Shown in pieces: positions 8,765 through 17,031 of a DNA stretch of 64,000 nt. Source of the stretch: Mesorhizobium sp. CA8 (GTDB lineage Bacteria > Pseudomonadota > Alphaproteobacteria > Rhizobiales > Rhizobiaceae); NCBI RefSeq assembly GCF_020164955.1, contig NZ_JAIUHG010000016.1, positions 62,001 to 126,000 on the forward strand, written 5' to 3'. A model generated the notes under the pieces. It was not told the DNA's origin. It saw only the letters and a list, made by a program, of their open reading frames with translations, and ran no database searches. Each line of letters starts with the position of its first letter. The stretch's first letter is position 1. Made by a program: the position numbers and the translations under genes.

Positions 8765-9508
8765 CTAGGGGCTGGCCAATGCCGCTTCGGCAGACCTGAC
8801 CGGCACCGCCGTCAGCGACTCCACTCGGCCGCCTTTGAGCGTCAGCCGCTTCGTACACACGCTTTGAATAAGACCTTCGCTGTGGCTCGCCAGAACGATG
8901 ATGCCTGCTTTTTCGGCCAGTTCGTCCATACGCCTCTTGGCCTTTTCCTGAAAAGAAGCATCACCTGCCCCAATCCATTCGTCCATCAGCAGGATTTCAG
9001 GTTCAAGCGCTGTCGCCACCGAAAAAGCGAGCCGCGCCGCCATACCCTGGCTGTAAGCCTTGAATGGAAGGTCGATGAAATCGCCGAGCTCGCTGAAGGC
9101 AATGATGTCTTCCATCTTTTCTTCGATCTCCGCTTCCGACCATCCGTTGATCAAGCCTCGCAATACGATGTTCCGGCGGCCCGTCGCTTCGCGGCGAAAT
9201 CCGATGTTGATGTTGAAAAGGGCATCGACCCTACCTTCGATCGTGATGTTTCCTCCGGAAGGCTCGTAGATGCCGTAGAGGACCTTCAGCAGTGTTGTCT
9301 TCCCTGCTCCGTTCGGTCCGACAAGGCCGAGCCGGTCGCCTGCCTTCAGTTCGAAACCGACGCCATCGAGCGCCTGAACGAACTGCTTTCGGCCAGAACC
9401 TTCAATTCTGCCGCCTGTCGGGCCCAAACGCCGATCCGGCGCCGAAAGCGTTAGTTTTTCGTGCAGCTTGTAGACCAGGCTGACATTGTCCAACTTTATG
9501 GAAACCAT
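8765..9508 (-). CDS. wzt: Polysaccharide ABC exporter, ATP-binding subunit (Wzt, short form)
   Basis: A single ABC domain of about 247 residues: Walker A GPNGAGKT (64-71), signature near AYSQGMAARLAFS, Walker B EILLMDEWIGAGD, H-loop ASHSEG. The Y-S-Q-G-M signature variant and D-E-W-I-G-A-G-D are characteristic of Wzt/RfbE/KpsT-like exporters. It lacks the C-terminal carbohydrate-binding domain that reads a capped chain end in E. coli O8/O9a Wzt, so export is probably coupled to assembly without a specific terminal cap. It starts four to seven bases after the wzm stop (ATG 9508, alternative GTG 9511). Confidence 0.85.
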   Translation of the reverse strand: MVSIKLDNVSLVYKLHEKLTLSAPDRRLGPTGGRIEGSGRKQFVQALDGVGFELKAGDRLGLVGPNGAGKTTLLKVLYGIYEPSGGNITIEGRVDALFNINIGFRREATGRRNIVLRGLINGWSEAEIEEKMEDIIAFSELGDFIDLPFKAYSQGMAARLAFSVATALEPEILLMDEWIGAGDASFQEKAKRRMDELAEKAGIIVLASHSEGLIQSVCTKRLTLKGGRVESLTAVPVRSAEAALASP

Positions 9509-9515
9509 CACAAAC

Positions 9516-10385
9516 TCAAATCAAAAAGACGACTTGGCGGCGATATTTGCCAAGCAGCAGCAACGCGATCGCCCACATGACCAAGGCGGTGATGCCGGTG
9601 ACGGCGAAGGCGTTGCTCGGAAACTCGCCGATGAGGATCGGAGTACGCGCAACGTCCAGGAAGTAAGTGAAAGGATTCCAGAGATATGCATATGTCTGTA
9701 TGGCGTCTTGCCCGTTATAAACCCAGAAGACAGGTGTAAAGAACATTCCAACGCGCATCAGATTGCCGACGATGAATTCGCTGTCCGGGAAGAATGCGCC
9801 GGTAAACGCAAAGACCGTGATGAGGGCTGGTGTAGTCAGCAGGATCAACAGCAGTCCCGCAAGCGACCACAGCCACGCAGGCGTCAGCGACGGCCCGCTA
9901 ATCAGCAGGATGATGACACATCCGACAACTGCATAGCCGGCCCGTATCGCCGACTGTATCGTCAGCCGCATCACATAGACGAACAATGGCAGCGTCGTGC
10001 CTTCGATGAAGCTCTCTTCGCGCTTAAAAAGCGGCACGCTCAGGGAGATGACCTCCATGAGGTAAAACCATACCATAAGGCCGATGGCAACGTAAGCAGC
10101 GTAACCTGCCGCATCTTTGCCAGCCGGCTGGAATACGAAAACGAATGTTCCCGCGAAAGCGAGATAGTTCACCAGCAACCAGAGCGGCCCGAGCGTGGTG
10201 CGCCGATGCTGGTCTCCGATATCTTCATGGGCCAGGGCGATCCATACCCTTCGCAGCTTCATGGCTCTGAATATGTCGTCGAAAGCGCCGTTCAGTGCCG
10301 AAATCATCGTTGTGGTGCCACAGCTATTGTTCTGGTGATTTGTCCCTCGCCCCTCACGTCCGCCGTGCACCTCTTTCATGGCCAT
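9516..10385 (-). CDS. wzm: Polysaccharide ABC exporter, permease subunit (Wzm)
   Basis: About 263-289 residues with six hydrophobic segments and the ABC-2 transporter pattern (LGPLWLLVNYLAFAGTFVFVF, ITVFAFTGAFFPDSEFIVGN, MFFTPVFWVYNG, WNPFTYFLDVARTPIL). The N-terminus is uncertain: homology-like sequence begins near an internal ATG at 10307 (MISALNGAFDDIFRAMKLR), and neither start has a strong Shine-Dalgarno. With wzt it forms the inner-membrane exporter for undecaprenyl-PP-linked O-chain. This means ABC-transporter-dependent assembly; no Wzx or Wzy is evident apart from the ligase/polymerase-like protein at 15285. Confidence 0.85.
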   Translation of the reverse strand: MAMKEVHGGREGRGTNHQNNSCGTTTMISALNGAFDDIFRAMKLRRVWIALAHEDIGDQHRRTTLGPLWLLVNYLAFAGTFVFVFQPAGKDAAGYAAYVAIGLMVWFYLMEVISLSVPLFKREESFIEGTTLPLFVYVMRLTIQSAIRAGYAVVGCVIILLISGPSLTPAWLWSLAGLLLILLTTPALITVFAFTGAFFPDSEFIVGNLMRVGMFFTPVFWVYNGQDAIQTYAYLWNPFTYFLDVARTPILIGEFPSNAFAVTGITALVMWAIALLLLGKYRRQVVFLI

Positions 10386-10701
10386 TGCGACAAGCTTATG
10401 GCAGCGTGCTGCGGCTTAGTGAAGCCGGATCGTCACATCGTGACATTTATTAGCTCCCCCTGTTAGGCGCCTGACAGTTTCTCTGAACGACTGGCAATCC
10501 AGCCTGAGTTATTCCGGCTTCAAGTCAAATCATTCGCACAATCGAATATTGCCCAAAAAACCTCTAGCCCTCCCGCCCTCTCCGCGCTAAGGCGGTAACC
10601 GGGCGACGGGGTCGGGGAATTGCAATCTGAAGTGGCGGTGGACGATGTTTTGTCCGCGGCCGTTCTGATAGTATCCCCGCGCCTGGAGTCAGTACTGCCC
10701 A
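10386..10701. other. Divergent intergenic region wzm / FlaA1-like gene
   Basis: No gene is visible. The region must carry outward-facing promoters for wzm-wzt and for the dehydratase gene, but I could not assign boxes with confidence. AT-rich patches lie at about 10440-10455 and 10520-10565. It also marks a change from AT-richer codons on the left to strongly G/C-ending codons on the right. Confidence 0.45.
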
Positions 10702-12735
10702 ATGACCGCATACGTAGAAGCCGTATCGGAACTCCGACCGAGGATGCGGCGCGCCATCATCATGGTCCAGGACCTCGTCATGGTCTTGGTCGCGGTTGCT
10801 CTCAGCCTCGTCCTGTCGCAGTCGCGGCTGTCGTTCGACGCGCTATCCGCCGGCGGGCTGGCCTGCTGGGCGCTCATCGTGCTCATCGCCCATCTGCTGT
10901 TCCGATCCAGCGGCCTTTACAACACCGTCTGGCGCTTTGCCTCCACGCCCGATTTCTTCAACATCCTTAAGGGCTGCGGCAGCCTGACGGTGGTGCTCTA
11001 TCTGGCCTCGCTTGCCTTCCGCTTCTTTTTCCAGCCGGTCGCCGGCCTCAACGAGCGCCAGTTCATCGTCTTCTTCCTGGTCTCCTTCACCATCATCTCG
11101 GCGCCCAGGCTCTATTATCGCTTCTTGCGTGACGGCGCGAGCTGGCGCATCTTGCGCCGCGCCGCCAGCGATGCCCCGACCAAGCAGGCGCTGTTCATCG
11201 GCCGGCTGAGCGAGGCGGACGTGATCGTCCGCTTTACCCGCACGGCCCAGCCTGCCGAATACGCCATCGCCGGCATCATGGCCACCGAGAGCGACGCGCC
11301 GCTCGGCACGCGGATCCGGGGCGTTCCGGTCGTGGCGCTCAGGCCGCGCCTGGTCGAGGTGCTGGAAGACTATGTCAAGGGGACGCAAAGCCTCGACCTT
11401 CTGATCTTCGGCCAGGGGGTAGAGCGCGAGATCGAGGACTATGCCGAGCTGGTGCGCGTCGCCCGCCACAGCGGCATCGCCGTCGTCCAGTTTTCCGGCC
11501 TGTCGGAACTGGGGCAGGGCGGCAAGCTGGTTCTCGATGATGTCGAGATGGAAACCATCATGCGCCGCTCCGCGGTCGCCACCGACACCACGCGCATCGG
11601 CGCCTTCGTTGGCGGCAAGCGGGTGATGGTCACGGGCGGCGCCGGCTCCATCGGCCGTGTGCTCGTCAAGCGCGCGCTGGAACTGGGCGCCGAGGCGGTG
11701 CTGGTGGCCGATAATTCCGAGTTCGGCATTTTCCAGCTCGATCAGCAGACCGACGACGCCGACCGCGACCGGCTGACCAGCCGCATCGTCGACGTCACCG
11801 ACCGGCCTCACATGACGCGCCTCGTCAACGAGTTCAAACCCGCGATCATCTTTCATGCCGCGGCCCTGAAGCACGTGCCGTTGCTCGAGGAGAACTGGGA
11901 AGCGGCGATCGCGACCAATGTCTTCGGCACGCTCGCCTGCGCCGAGATCGCCGCCGAATGCGGGGTGCCGCAGTTCCTGCTGATTTCCAGCGACAAGGCC
12001 GTTGATCCGACTTCGGTGCTGGGCGTCACCAAGCGGGCGGCCGAGCAGATCGTCTCCTCGCTGCATGAGGCCGAGGCGGCGTCGCCGCCGCCGCGTGCCG
12101 GCGCGGCGAACGGCCATGCCGGCGCTCCCGATCTGCGTCGTTCGAGCACGAAATTCATCGCCGTGCGCTTCGGCAACGTCTTCGGCTCCAACGGCTCGGT
12201 GGCGACCATCTTCCAGGCGCAGATCGAGGCCGGCGGGCCGGTCACCATCACCGACCGGCGCATGACCCGCTATTTCATGACCATGGCCGAGGCCGTCGAT
12301 CTCGTCATCATGTCGGCCGCCGATGCCGAGCAGCGTCGGGGCGCGGATGACTACGCCATCTACATGCTCGACATGGGCAAGCCCGTGCCGATCCTCGAAG
12401 TCGCCGAAACCATGATCCGCATGGCCGGCAAAAGCCCCTACACCGATATTCCGATCCGCTTCACCGGCATCAGGCCCGGCGAGAAGCTGCACGAGACGCT
12501 GCACGCCGAGAACGAGGAGGTGGTCGAGCTCGACACCGCCAAGATCTTCGGCCTCAGGACAGGCGTCGTCGAATGGCCGAAGATCGAGGCGGCCCTGCCG
12601 GCGCTGGTTGCCGCCACGCACGATCGCGACAAGGCCGCGGCGCTTGCCATCCTGGCCGGGTTCTACAGGGCGGAAGAAGACATTGGCGGCCTGCGCGAAG
12701 AGGCAGCGCCGAAAGCCGCCGGACAGGTCGGTTAG
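10702..12735 (+). CDS. FlaA1/CapD-type membrane-anchored UDP-sugar 4,6-dehydratase (WreV/WbpM-like)
   Basis: The 677-residue long form of the family has four N-terminal transmembrane helices, a central Rossmann-like domain (~130-290), then an SDR catalytic domain from ~305 with GGAGSIGR. The active-site stretch SSDKAVDPTSVLGVTKR (about 425-445) places Leu where short SDRs have the catalytic Tyr (YxxxK) and WbpM-type proteins have Met. These enzymes convert UDP-GlcNAc to the 4-keto-6-deoxy intermediate. Together with the phosphoglycosyl transferase (13794) and the SDR reductase (14344) it recalls the Rhizobium etli WreV/WreU/WreQ set that starts O-antigen with N-acetylquinovosamine. That parallel is inference from domain content. 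Confidence 0.85.
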   Translation: MTAYVEAVSELRPRMRRAIIMVQDLVMVLVAVALSLVLSQSRLSFDALSAGGLACWALIVLIAHLLFRSSGLYNTVWRFASTPDFFNILKGCGSLTVVLYLASLAFRFFFQPVAGLNERQFIVFFLVSFTIISAPRLYYRFLRDGASWRILRRAASDAPTKQALFIGRLSEADVIVRFTRTAQPAEYAIAGIMATESDAPLGTRIRGVPVVALRPRLVEVLEDYVKGTQSLDLLIFGQGVEREIEDYAELVRVARHSGIAVVQFSGLSELGQGGKLVLDDVEMETIMRRSAVATDTTRIGAFVGGKRVMVTGGAGSIGRVLVKRALELGAEAVLVADNSEFGIFQLDQQTDDADRDRLTSRIVDVTDRPHMTRLVNEFKPAIIFHAAALKHVPLLEENWEAAIATNVFGTLACAEIAAECGVPQFLLISSDKAVDPTSVLGVTKRAAEQIVSSLHEAEAASPPPRAGAANGHAGAPDLRRSSTKFIAVRFGNVFGSNGSVATIFQAQIEAGGPVTITDRRMTRYFMTMAEAVDLVIMSAADAEQRRGADDYAIYMLDMGKPVPILEVAETMIRMAGKSPYTDIPIRFTGIRPGEKLHETLHAENEEVVELDTAKIFGLRTGVVEWPKIEAALPALVAATHDRDKAAALAILAGFYRAEEDIGGLREEAAPKAAGQVG

Positions 12736-12782
12736 AGCATGTCTCCCGAAAGCGGGAACCGGTTTCGGATAAAGACATGCTT
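12734..12782. repeat. RIME-like palindromic repeat, copy 2
   Basis: GAGCATGTCT (12735-12744) pairs with AGACATGCT (12773-12781) around an inner CCGAAAG/TTTCGG stem. It is the same design as the element at 2255. The ATG at 12777 that could start the next gene lies inside its right arm. Confidence 0.65.
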
Positions 12783-13790
12783 TACACCTGTGCCGCGTGC
12801 CAGCAACTGGCTATTGAAACCTGTTCAAACACCCTGCGGGCAAGCGATTCCACCGCCGTGACCAGAAAAGATCAGCGCGTCGCCGTTCTCATGGGCACGA
12901 AGGATGGCGCGGCCTATATCGGCGAACAATTGGAATCCTTGCTGGCGCAGTCCTGGCCGCTCGTCGATCTCTGTATCTCCGACGACGGTTCGTCGGACGC
13001 CACGACCGCAATCGTCGAGACGTGGCGGTCCCGTTGGAACAAGGGCTCTCTCACACTGGTGGATGGTCCGCGAAAGGGCTTCGCCGCCAATTTCCGCTCG
13101 ATGATCATCGATCCGCGCATCGATGCCGACTACTACGCCTTTTGCGACCAGGACGATGTCTGGGAGGAGGATCGGCTGGAGAGCGCCATCCGCTGGATGG
13201 AGGGACAGGACATGGAAACGCCGCTCCTGTTCTGCTCGCGCACCGCGACCATTTCGCAGACCGGCGTTCCGGCCGGCTGCTCGCCGCTCTTCCGGCGTCC
13301 GCCGTCCTTCCGCAATGCGCTGGTGCAAAGCATCGCCGGCGGCAACACGATGCTCTTCAACCGCAAGGCGCGCGACCTTCTGGCGAAAGCATCGGCCAGA
13401 GCCGAATTCGTCAGCCATGACTGGTGGGCCTATCTCATCGTCACCGCCGCCGGCGGCAAGGTCCGCTACGAGCCGCGGCCGCTGGTCAGGTATCGCCAGC
13501 ACGCGGCAAATCTTGTCGGTGCCAATGTCTCGTGGAGGGCAAGGCTTTCAAGGCTGGCACGTCTGTTCAAAGGCCAGTTCGCCACCTGGACCGACACCAA
13601 CCTGCGCGGCCTCGCCGTCAACCGCGACCTCATCGCACGCGATGCTGCACTATGCCTTCGCCTATTCATCAGGGCGCGCAAGGGTAATGTCTTCAGGCGT
13701 TTCAGCCTGCTCGGCAAAAGCGGCGTCTACCGGCAGACATTCATGGGCACGCTTGGGCTCTACATCGCTTTCCTCTGGCGCCGGATCTGA
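12777..13790 (+). CDS. Family 2 glycosyltransferase
   Basis: A GT-A transferase with the nucleotide-binding aspartates in LCISDDGSSDATT and the metal-binding FCDQDDVWEEDRLESA motif. It then has RRPPSFRNALVQSIAGGNTMLF and SHDWWAYLIV, as in rhamnosyltransferase-like GT2 proteins (RfbF/WbbL group). It has no convincing membrane helix apart from a weak hydrophobic C-terminus. The start is ambiguous: ATG 12777 sits in a palindromic repeat with a weak GGATAA upstream, while in-frame GTG 12858 begins just before the domain and would give 310 residues. The gene is in series with the dehydratase and the phosphoglycosyl transferase. The sugar donor is unknown; dTDP-rhamnose is one possibility. Confidence 0.8.
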   Translation: MLYTCAACQQLAIETCSNTLRASDSTAVTRKDQRVAVLMGTKDGAAYIGEQLESLLAQSWPLVDLCISDDGSSDATTAIVETWRSRWNKGSLTLVDGPRKGFAANFRSMIIDPRIDADYYAFCDQDDVWEEDRLESAIRWMEGQDMETPLLFCSRTATISQTGVPAGCSPLFRRPPSFRNALVQSIAGGNTMLFNRKARDLLAKASARAEFVSHDWWAYLIVTAAGGKVRYEPRPLVRYRQHAANLVGANVSWRARLSRLARLFKGQFATWTDTNLRGLAVNRDLIARDAALCLRLFIRARKGNVFRRFSLLGKSGVYRQTFMGTLGLYIAFLWRRI

Positions 13791-13793
13791 GCC

Positions 13794-14330
13794 ATGACGG
13801 CGAAGCGTGTGCTCGACCTTGCGGTCGCCGTTCCGATGCTGGCGCTGACGTCGCCCGTCCTGCTTGTCGCGATGCTGGCGATCCGGGCCACGTCGGCGGG
13901 CCCCGCCATCTTCTCGCAGATCCGCGTAGGCCGGGGAGGAGCCCTCTTTGCCTGCCGCAAGCTGCGCACCATGTATCTCGCAACGCCTTCCTTGCCCACG
14001 CACGAGGCGCCGGCCGGTTCGGTCACCGTCGTCGGCAAGGTGCTGCGCGCAACCAAGGTCGACGAACTGCCGCAGCTCTGGAACGTGCTCAAGGGCGAGA
14101 TGAGCCTTGTCGGCCCTCGTCCATGCCTGCCGACGCAGACGGAACTGATCGAACGGCGCAAGGAACTGGGCGTGCTCACCGCACTTCCAGGCATCACAGG
14201 ACTGGCGCAGATCGAGGGCATCGACATGTCCGATCCAAAACTTTGCGCTGAGACCGATGCGGCCTACATCAAGGCCGCCTCGACGAGCCTGGACCTCAAG
14301 ATATTGCTGGGCACAGTCTTCCGCGCGTAG
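13794..14330 (+). CDS. Initiating phosphoglycosyl transferase (monotopic, PglC/WreU-like)
   Basis: 178 residues, the minimal catalytic form of the bacterial sugar transferase family (PF02397). It has an N-terminal re-entrant membrane helix (KRVLDLAVAVPMLALTSPVLL), a KLRTM basic stretch, and the core TKVDELPQLWNVLKGEMSLV followed by GPRP. It lacks the extra N-terminal helices of WbaP/WcaJ. Such enzymes move a sugar-1-phosphate from a UDP-sugar to undecaprenyl phosphate, the first step of O-chain assembly. Given its neighbours, UDP-QuiNAc or its 4-keto precursor is the suggested donor. It starts three bases after the GT2 stop. Confidence 0.9.
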   Translation: MTAKRVLDLAVAVPMLALTSPVLLVAMLAIRATSAGPAIFSQIRVGRGGALFACRKLRTMYLATPSLPTHEAPAGSVTVVGKVLRATKVDELPQLWNVLKGEMSLVGPRPCLPTQTELIERRKELGVLTALPGITGLAQIEGIDMSDPKLCAETDAAYIKAASTSLDLKILLGTVFRA

Positions 14331-14343
14331 AGCGTTTGGCCGC

Positions 14344-15288
14344 TCACGGTACCGGCGAACGGCCCCCTTGTCGCGCCAGTTCCTCAAGCCGGCCGAGCGT
14401 ATCGGTTTCCCGTTCCCAGCCTTCCGAGGCCAGCAACGACGAATCGCAGACCTGCGTCGCCACCAGAGCCTGCCACGCGGCCTGTCTGCCGGTGAGCGTG
14501 GCCAGCACCCGGAAAGGCCAGGCCGGCATGGGAAGAAGCCGGGCAGGCCGGCCGTATCCGCGCCGGAACGCGGCGACGATTTCGGACATTGCAACCGGCG
14601 TAGCGTCGCCGAGCACATAGGTCGGGCGCGGCGGCACGGGACGGGTCAAAAGATGCCTCACGGCGCCGGCCACGGCATCATGCGAGACGAGCGAGCGAAC
14701 CGCCGTCAGAGCGGCTGTCGGCAACGGCAGGCCGGTGGCCGCCAACCGCATCAGCCAGCGCAGGTTTCCCTTTATGCCTTCGCCGTAGACCGGCGGCAGC
14801 CGCAGCGCCGTCGCGCCGTCGCGTCCGGCCGTTGCAAAAGCCTCCAGCATCTTGATCTCGCCTTCGCGCTTGGAGTGCCCGTAGGCGCATTGCGGGGCGG
14901 GGGGCGTCGCCTCGTCGATGGTGCCGCTGAAACCGGCACCCATCACGGCGCGGATCGAAGAGAGATAGATGAAGCGCCCGTCGGTGCGCGTGGCGGCTGC
15001 CTGGGCGAGCCGTCCGGTCAGCATCGCGTTGACGGTTCGGAAGTCGGCCGCGCCGGCGCTGCGATCATTGTTGAGCGCCGCGCAGTGGACGACATGCGTC
15101 ACGTCGCGCATCAGCGCCAGGAAGGCTTCCTGCGGCGCATCGGCGCCGGGTAGCGCGACGGCATCGTCCGCTCCCGCCAGCCGCTGCGGCAGGCGCGAAG
15201 CGATCCGTATGTCGAATCCGGCTTCGCGCAACCGGCTGAAGACCCGGCGCCCAATGAGGCCTGTCGCGCCGGTGACCAGGACCTTCAT
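14344..15288 (-). CDS. NAD-dependent SDR epimerase/reductase (WreQ/WbpV-like candidate 4-ketoreductase)
   Basis: 314 residues, an extended SDR with the nucleotide motif GATGLIG at residues 7-13, the HCAALN strand, catalytic Ser in IYLSSIRAVMG and YGHSK (Tyr-x3-Lys). The ATG at 15288 overlaps the ligase stop (ATGA). The open frame extends further upstream but that part is only the shadow of the ligase gene. Enzymes of this type next to a FlaA1-like dehydratase and a short phosphoglycosyl transferase reduce the 4-keto intermediate to UDP-QuiNAc or UDP-FucNAc (WreQ, WbpV, WbpK). A 4-epimerase role is an alternative. Confidence 0.8.
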   Translation of the reverse strand: MKVLVTGATGLIGRRVFSRLREAGFDIRIASRLPQRLAGADDAVALPGADAPQEAFLALMRDVTHVVHCAALNNDRSAGAADFRTVNAMLTGRLAQAAATRTDGRFIYLSSIRAVMGAGFSGTIDEATPPAPQCAYGHSKREGEIKMLEAFATAGRDGATALRLPPVYGEGIKGNLRWLMRLAATGLPLPTAALTAVRSLVSHDAVAGAVRHLLTRPVPPRPTYVLGDATPVAMSEIVAAFRRGYGRPARLLPMPAWPFRVLATLTGRQAAWQALVATQVCDSSLLASEGWERETDTLGRLEELARQGGRSPVP

Positions 15289-16619
15289 GGTTGCGGGCTG
15301 ACACTCGGCGCCATGGCAGGCGCGTCTTTGCCGGTTGGCGCCACCGTCCGCCCGGACGCAAGGTAGGTTCCCGCAATCAGGAATACCATCAGCGTCGCGT
15401 CGAGGATATCGTGGCCGACGAGGATGCCGGTCATTCCGCCGGTGAGATAGGTGATGACCGCGACAAGGATCATCGTCGCGCCGAACCGCTCCACCGGATC
15501 GGCGCTGCGGCGCAGCGTCCTTGCGGCGTTCCAGGCGGCAACGATGAAGATCGACGCCAGGGCCAGCGCTCCCAGTAGGCCGGCCTCGACCATCGCCGTC
15601 AGGAAGCCGTTGTGAAAATGGCTGAAACCCGCGCTTAGACCGAACTGCTCTTGAAAACCCTGCTTCATCAGCGCGCGGCTGGCCGTGATGCCATGGCCGA
15701 AAATCGGCATCTCGCGAACCGCGGCAAAGCCGATTTCCCACATCGCCACGCGCAGGCCGAGCGCCGTCGAATGGTCGCCATTGGCATTCAGCGCATCCCA
15801 GTCGCTGACCAGGAAGTCGGTTCGATCCAGCACGACGCGAGAGCCGATGGCGGCGATCACAAGGGCAACCACCACGCCGATCGCCACGAAGCGCGCCACG
15901 CTGGCGCCGGTGAACCGGCGGCGGTTGATGACAAGCAGGACGATGCCGGCAATCGGCACGGCCGCCCAGATCATGCGTGATCCCGAATAGACGATCGCCA
16001 TGGCTCCGGCGATCGCCGCCAGGACCAGCAGCTTCCAGCGTTTCTCGATGCCCGACAGGGCGCCGGCGAGGCATGTCATGGCGGCAAGGCAGGTAACGGT
16101 TGCGAAGACGATCGGGTTTCCGGCGCCGCCCTCGGCCCTCACGCCGAGCCAGTGATACTGGAATAGGGCGATCGCCAGCGCGCCGAAGCAGGCCGCGGTG
16201 CTCGCCAGAATGGCAATGCGTGCCAGCGTGGCCTTCTCGGTGATGCTCCAGGTCGAATAGGAGATGGGGAAAAGCAGGAAGGTGATCAGCGGCAGGAAAA
16301 ACCGCAAATCGGCAGCCAGCGTGCCGTTGACGATCGAAGCGAGAACCATGGCCGCGCAATAGGCATAGATCGCCACCGTTGGCGCGAGCATCGGCTGGTC
16401 GATGTTGAAGCGCCGGCGTTTCGTCGCCAGAAGCATCACGGACCACACGCCACCGGCATTGAAAGCTATGCTGACCAGCGATCCAAGCACCGGCGGCGAA
16501 AAAAAGCAGACGATCGAGAAATAGAAATTGATCTGTGCGGGCGTGAGGCGGCGCCGGAGCTTTGTAAACGGATTCAATGCTTTGCTTCGCAATTTACCAG
16601 GTTGCGCCCGGATCTCCAT
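15285..16619 (-). CDS. O-antigen ligase / polymerase family membrane protein (WaaL/Wzy-like)
   Basis: About 444 residues with roughly ten or more transmembrane segments and a large periplasmic loop holding RVAMWEIGFAAVREMPIFGHG and HFHNGFLTAMVEAGLLGALAL, the signature of the Wzy_C (O-antigen ligase) family. The ATG at 16619 is chosen; upstream codons are Arg/Gly rich and unlike protein. In a Wzm/Wzt pathway no Wzy polymerase is needed, so ligation of the finished chain to lipid A-core is the likelier role. The gene is first in a two-gene leftward unit with the SDR reductase. Confidence 0.8.
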   Translation of the reverse strand: MEIRAQPGKLRSKALNPFTKLRRRLTPAQINFYFSIVCFFSPPVLGSLVSIAFNAGGVWSVMLLATKRRRFNIDQPMLAPTVAIYAYCAAMVLASIVNGTLAADLRFFLPLITFLLFPISYSTWSITEKATLARIAILASTAACFGALAIALFQYHWLGVRAEGGAGNPIVFATVTCLAAMTCLAGALSGIEKRWKLLVLAAIAGAMAIVYSGSRMIWAAVPIAGIVLLVINRRRFTGASVARFVAIGVVVALVIAAIGSRVVLDRTDFLVSDWDALNANGDHSTALGLRVAMWEIGFAAVREMPIFGHGITASRALMKQGFQEQFGLSAGFSHFHNGFLTAMVEAGLLGALALASIFIVAAWNAARTLRRSADPVERFGATMILVAVITYLTGGMTGILVGHDILDATLMVFLIAGTYLASGRTVAPTGKDAPAMAPSVSPQP

Positions 16620-17031
16620 GGAGCCGGCCAAAGGCCGCCTCGCCGATCTCCGTTTGCCGCCCCTGCCGTTCCCCAAGCCCGTATAGCGGCTGGCGCCGCC
16701 CTGCGATAGAGCAGTCGACAATGTTGCGACAGAAATCCCCCGATCCGGCCAGGATCGAACGGCCTCGGAATTCCCCGGACGGCACGGTCTTTCCTCGCGT
16801 CCGCCTTTTGATGCCCTGGCAGGATTTTCCGCTTTGCCGGCCATGCTTGGAAAATTCGTTCTCTAATCAGCTCGCGCCGCGCGGGTCCTGCATTGTTATT
16901 GGCGGCGCCGATCTGTTAGAACGCACGCACGAAACAGTTTGTCCGAAGTGAAGCTTGCACCCGAGCGGCATGGGATTGCCCCCGCGGTGCAAGATTTCCG
17001 CCCGACGGCACGAGAGAACGCTCGACGCTCC
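16620..17031. other. Divergent intergenic region ligase / cysD
   Basis: No separate gene is seen. The open frame of cysD extends back to a TTG at 16939, but canonical CysD proteins align from the ATG at 17032, so 16939-17031 is more likely leader. It contains the candidate cys promoter at 16893-16921. Confidence 0.5.
16893..16921 (+). promoter_or_regulatory. Candidate sigma-70 promoter of the cys operon
   Basis: TTGTTA (16893-16898) and TTAGAA (16916-16921) are separated by 17 bases, about 110 bases upstream of the chosen cysD start. This is a pattern match only. Confidence 0.35.

Noticed and set aside
10843..12621. 592-codon open frame on the minus strand opposite the FlaA1-like gene
   Set aside because: Asp/His/Gly/Arg-rich composition with no domain is typical of antisense frames in GC-rich genes; the plus strand has a complete recognised enzyme.
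15289..16446. Upstream extension of the SDR reductase frame to about 700 codons
   Set aside because: The extension is the out-of-frame reading of the ligase gene; the Rossmann motif starts right after ATG 15288.
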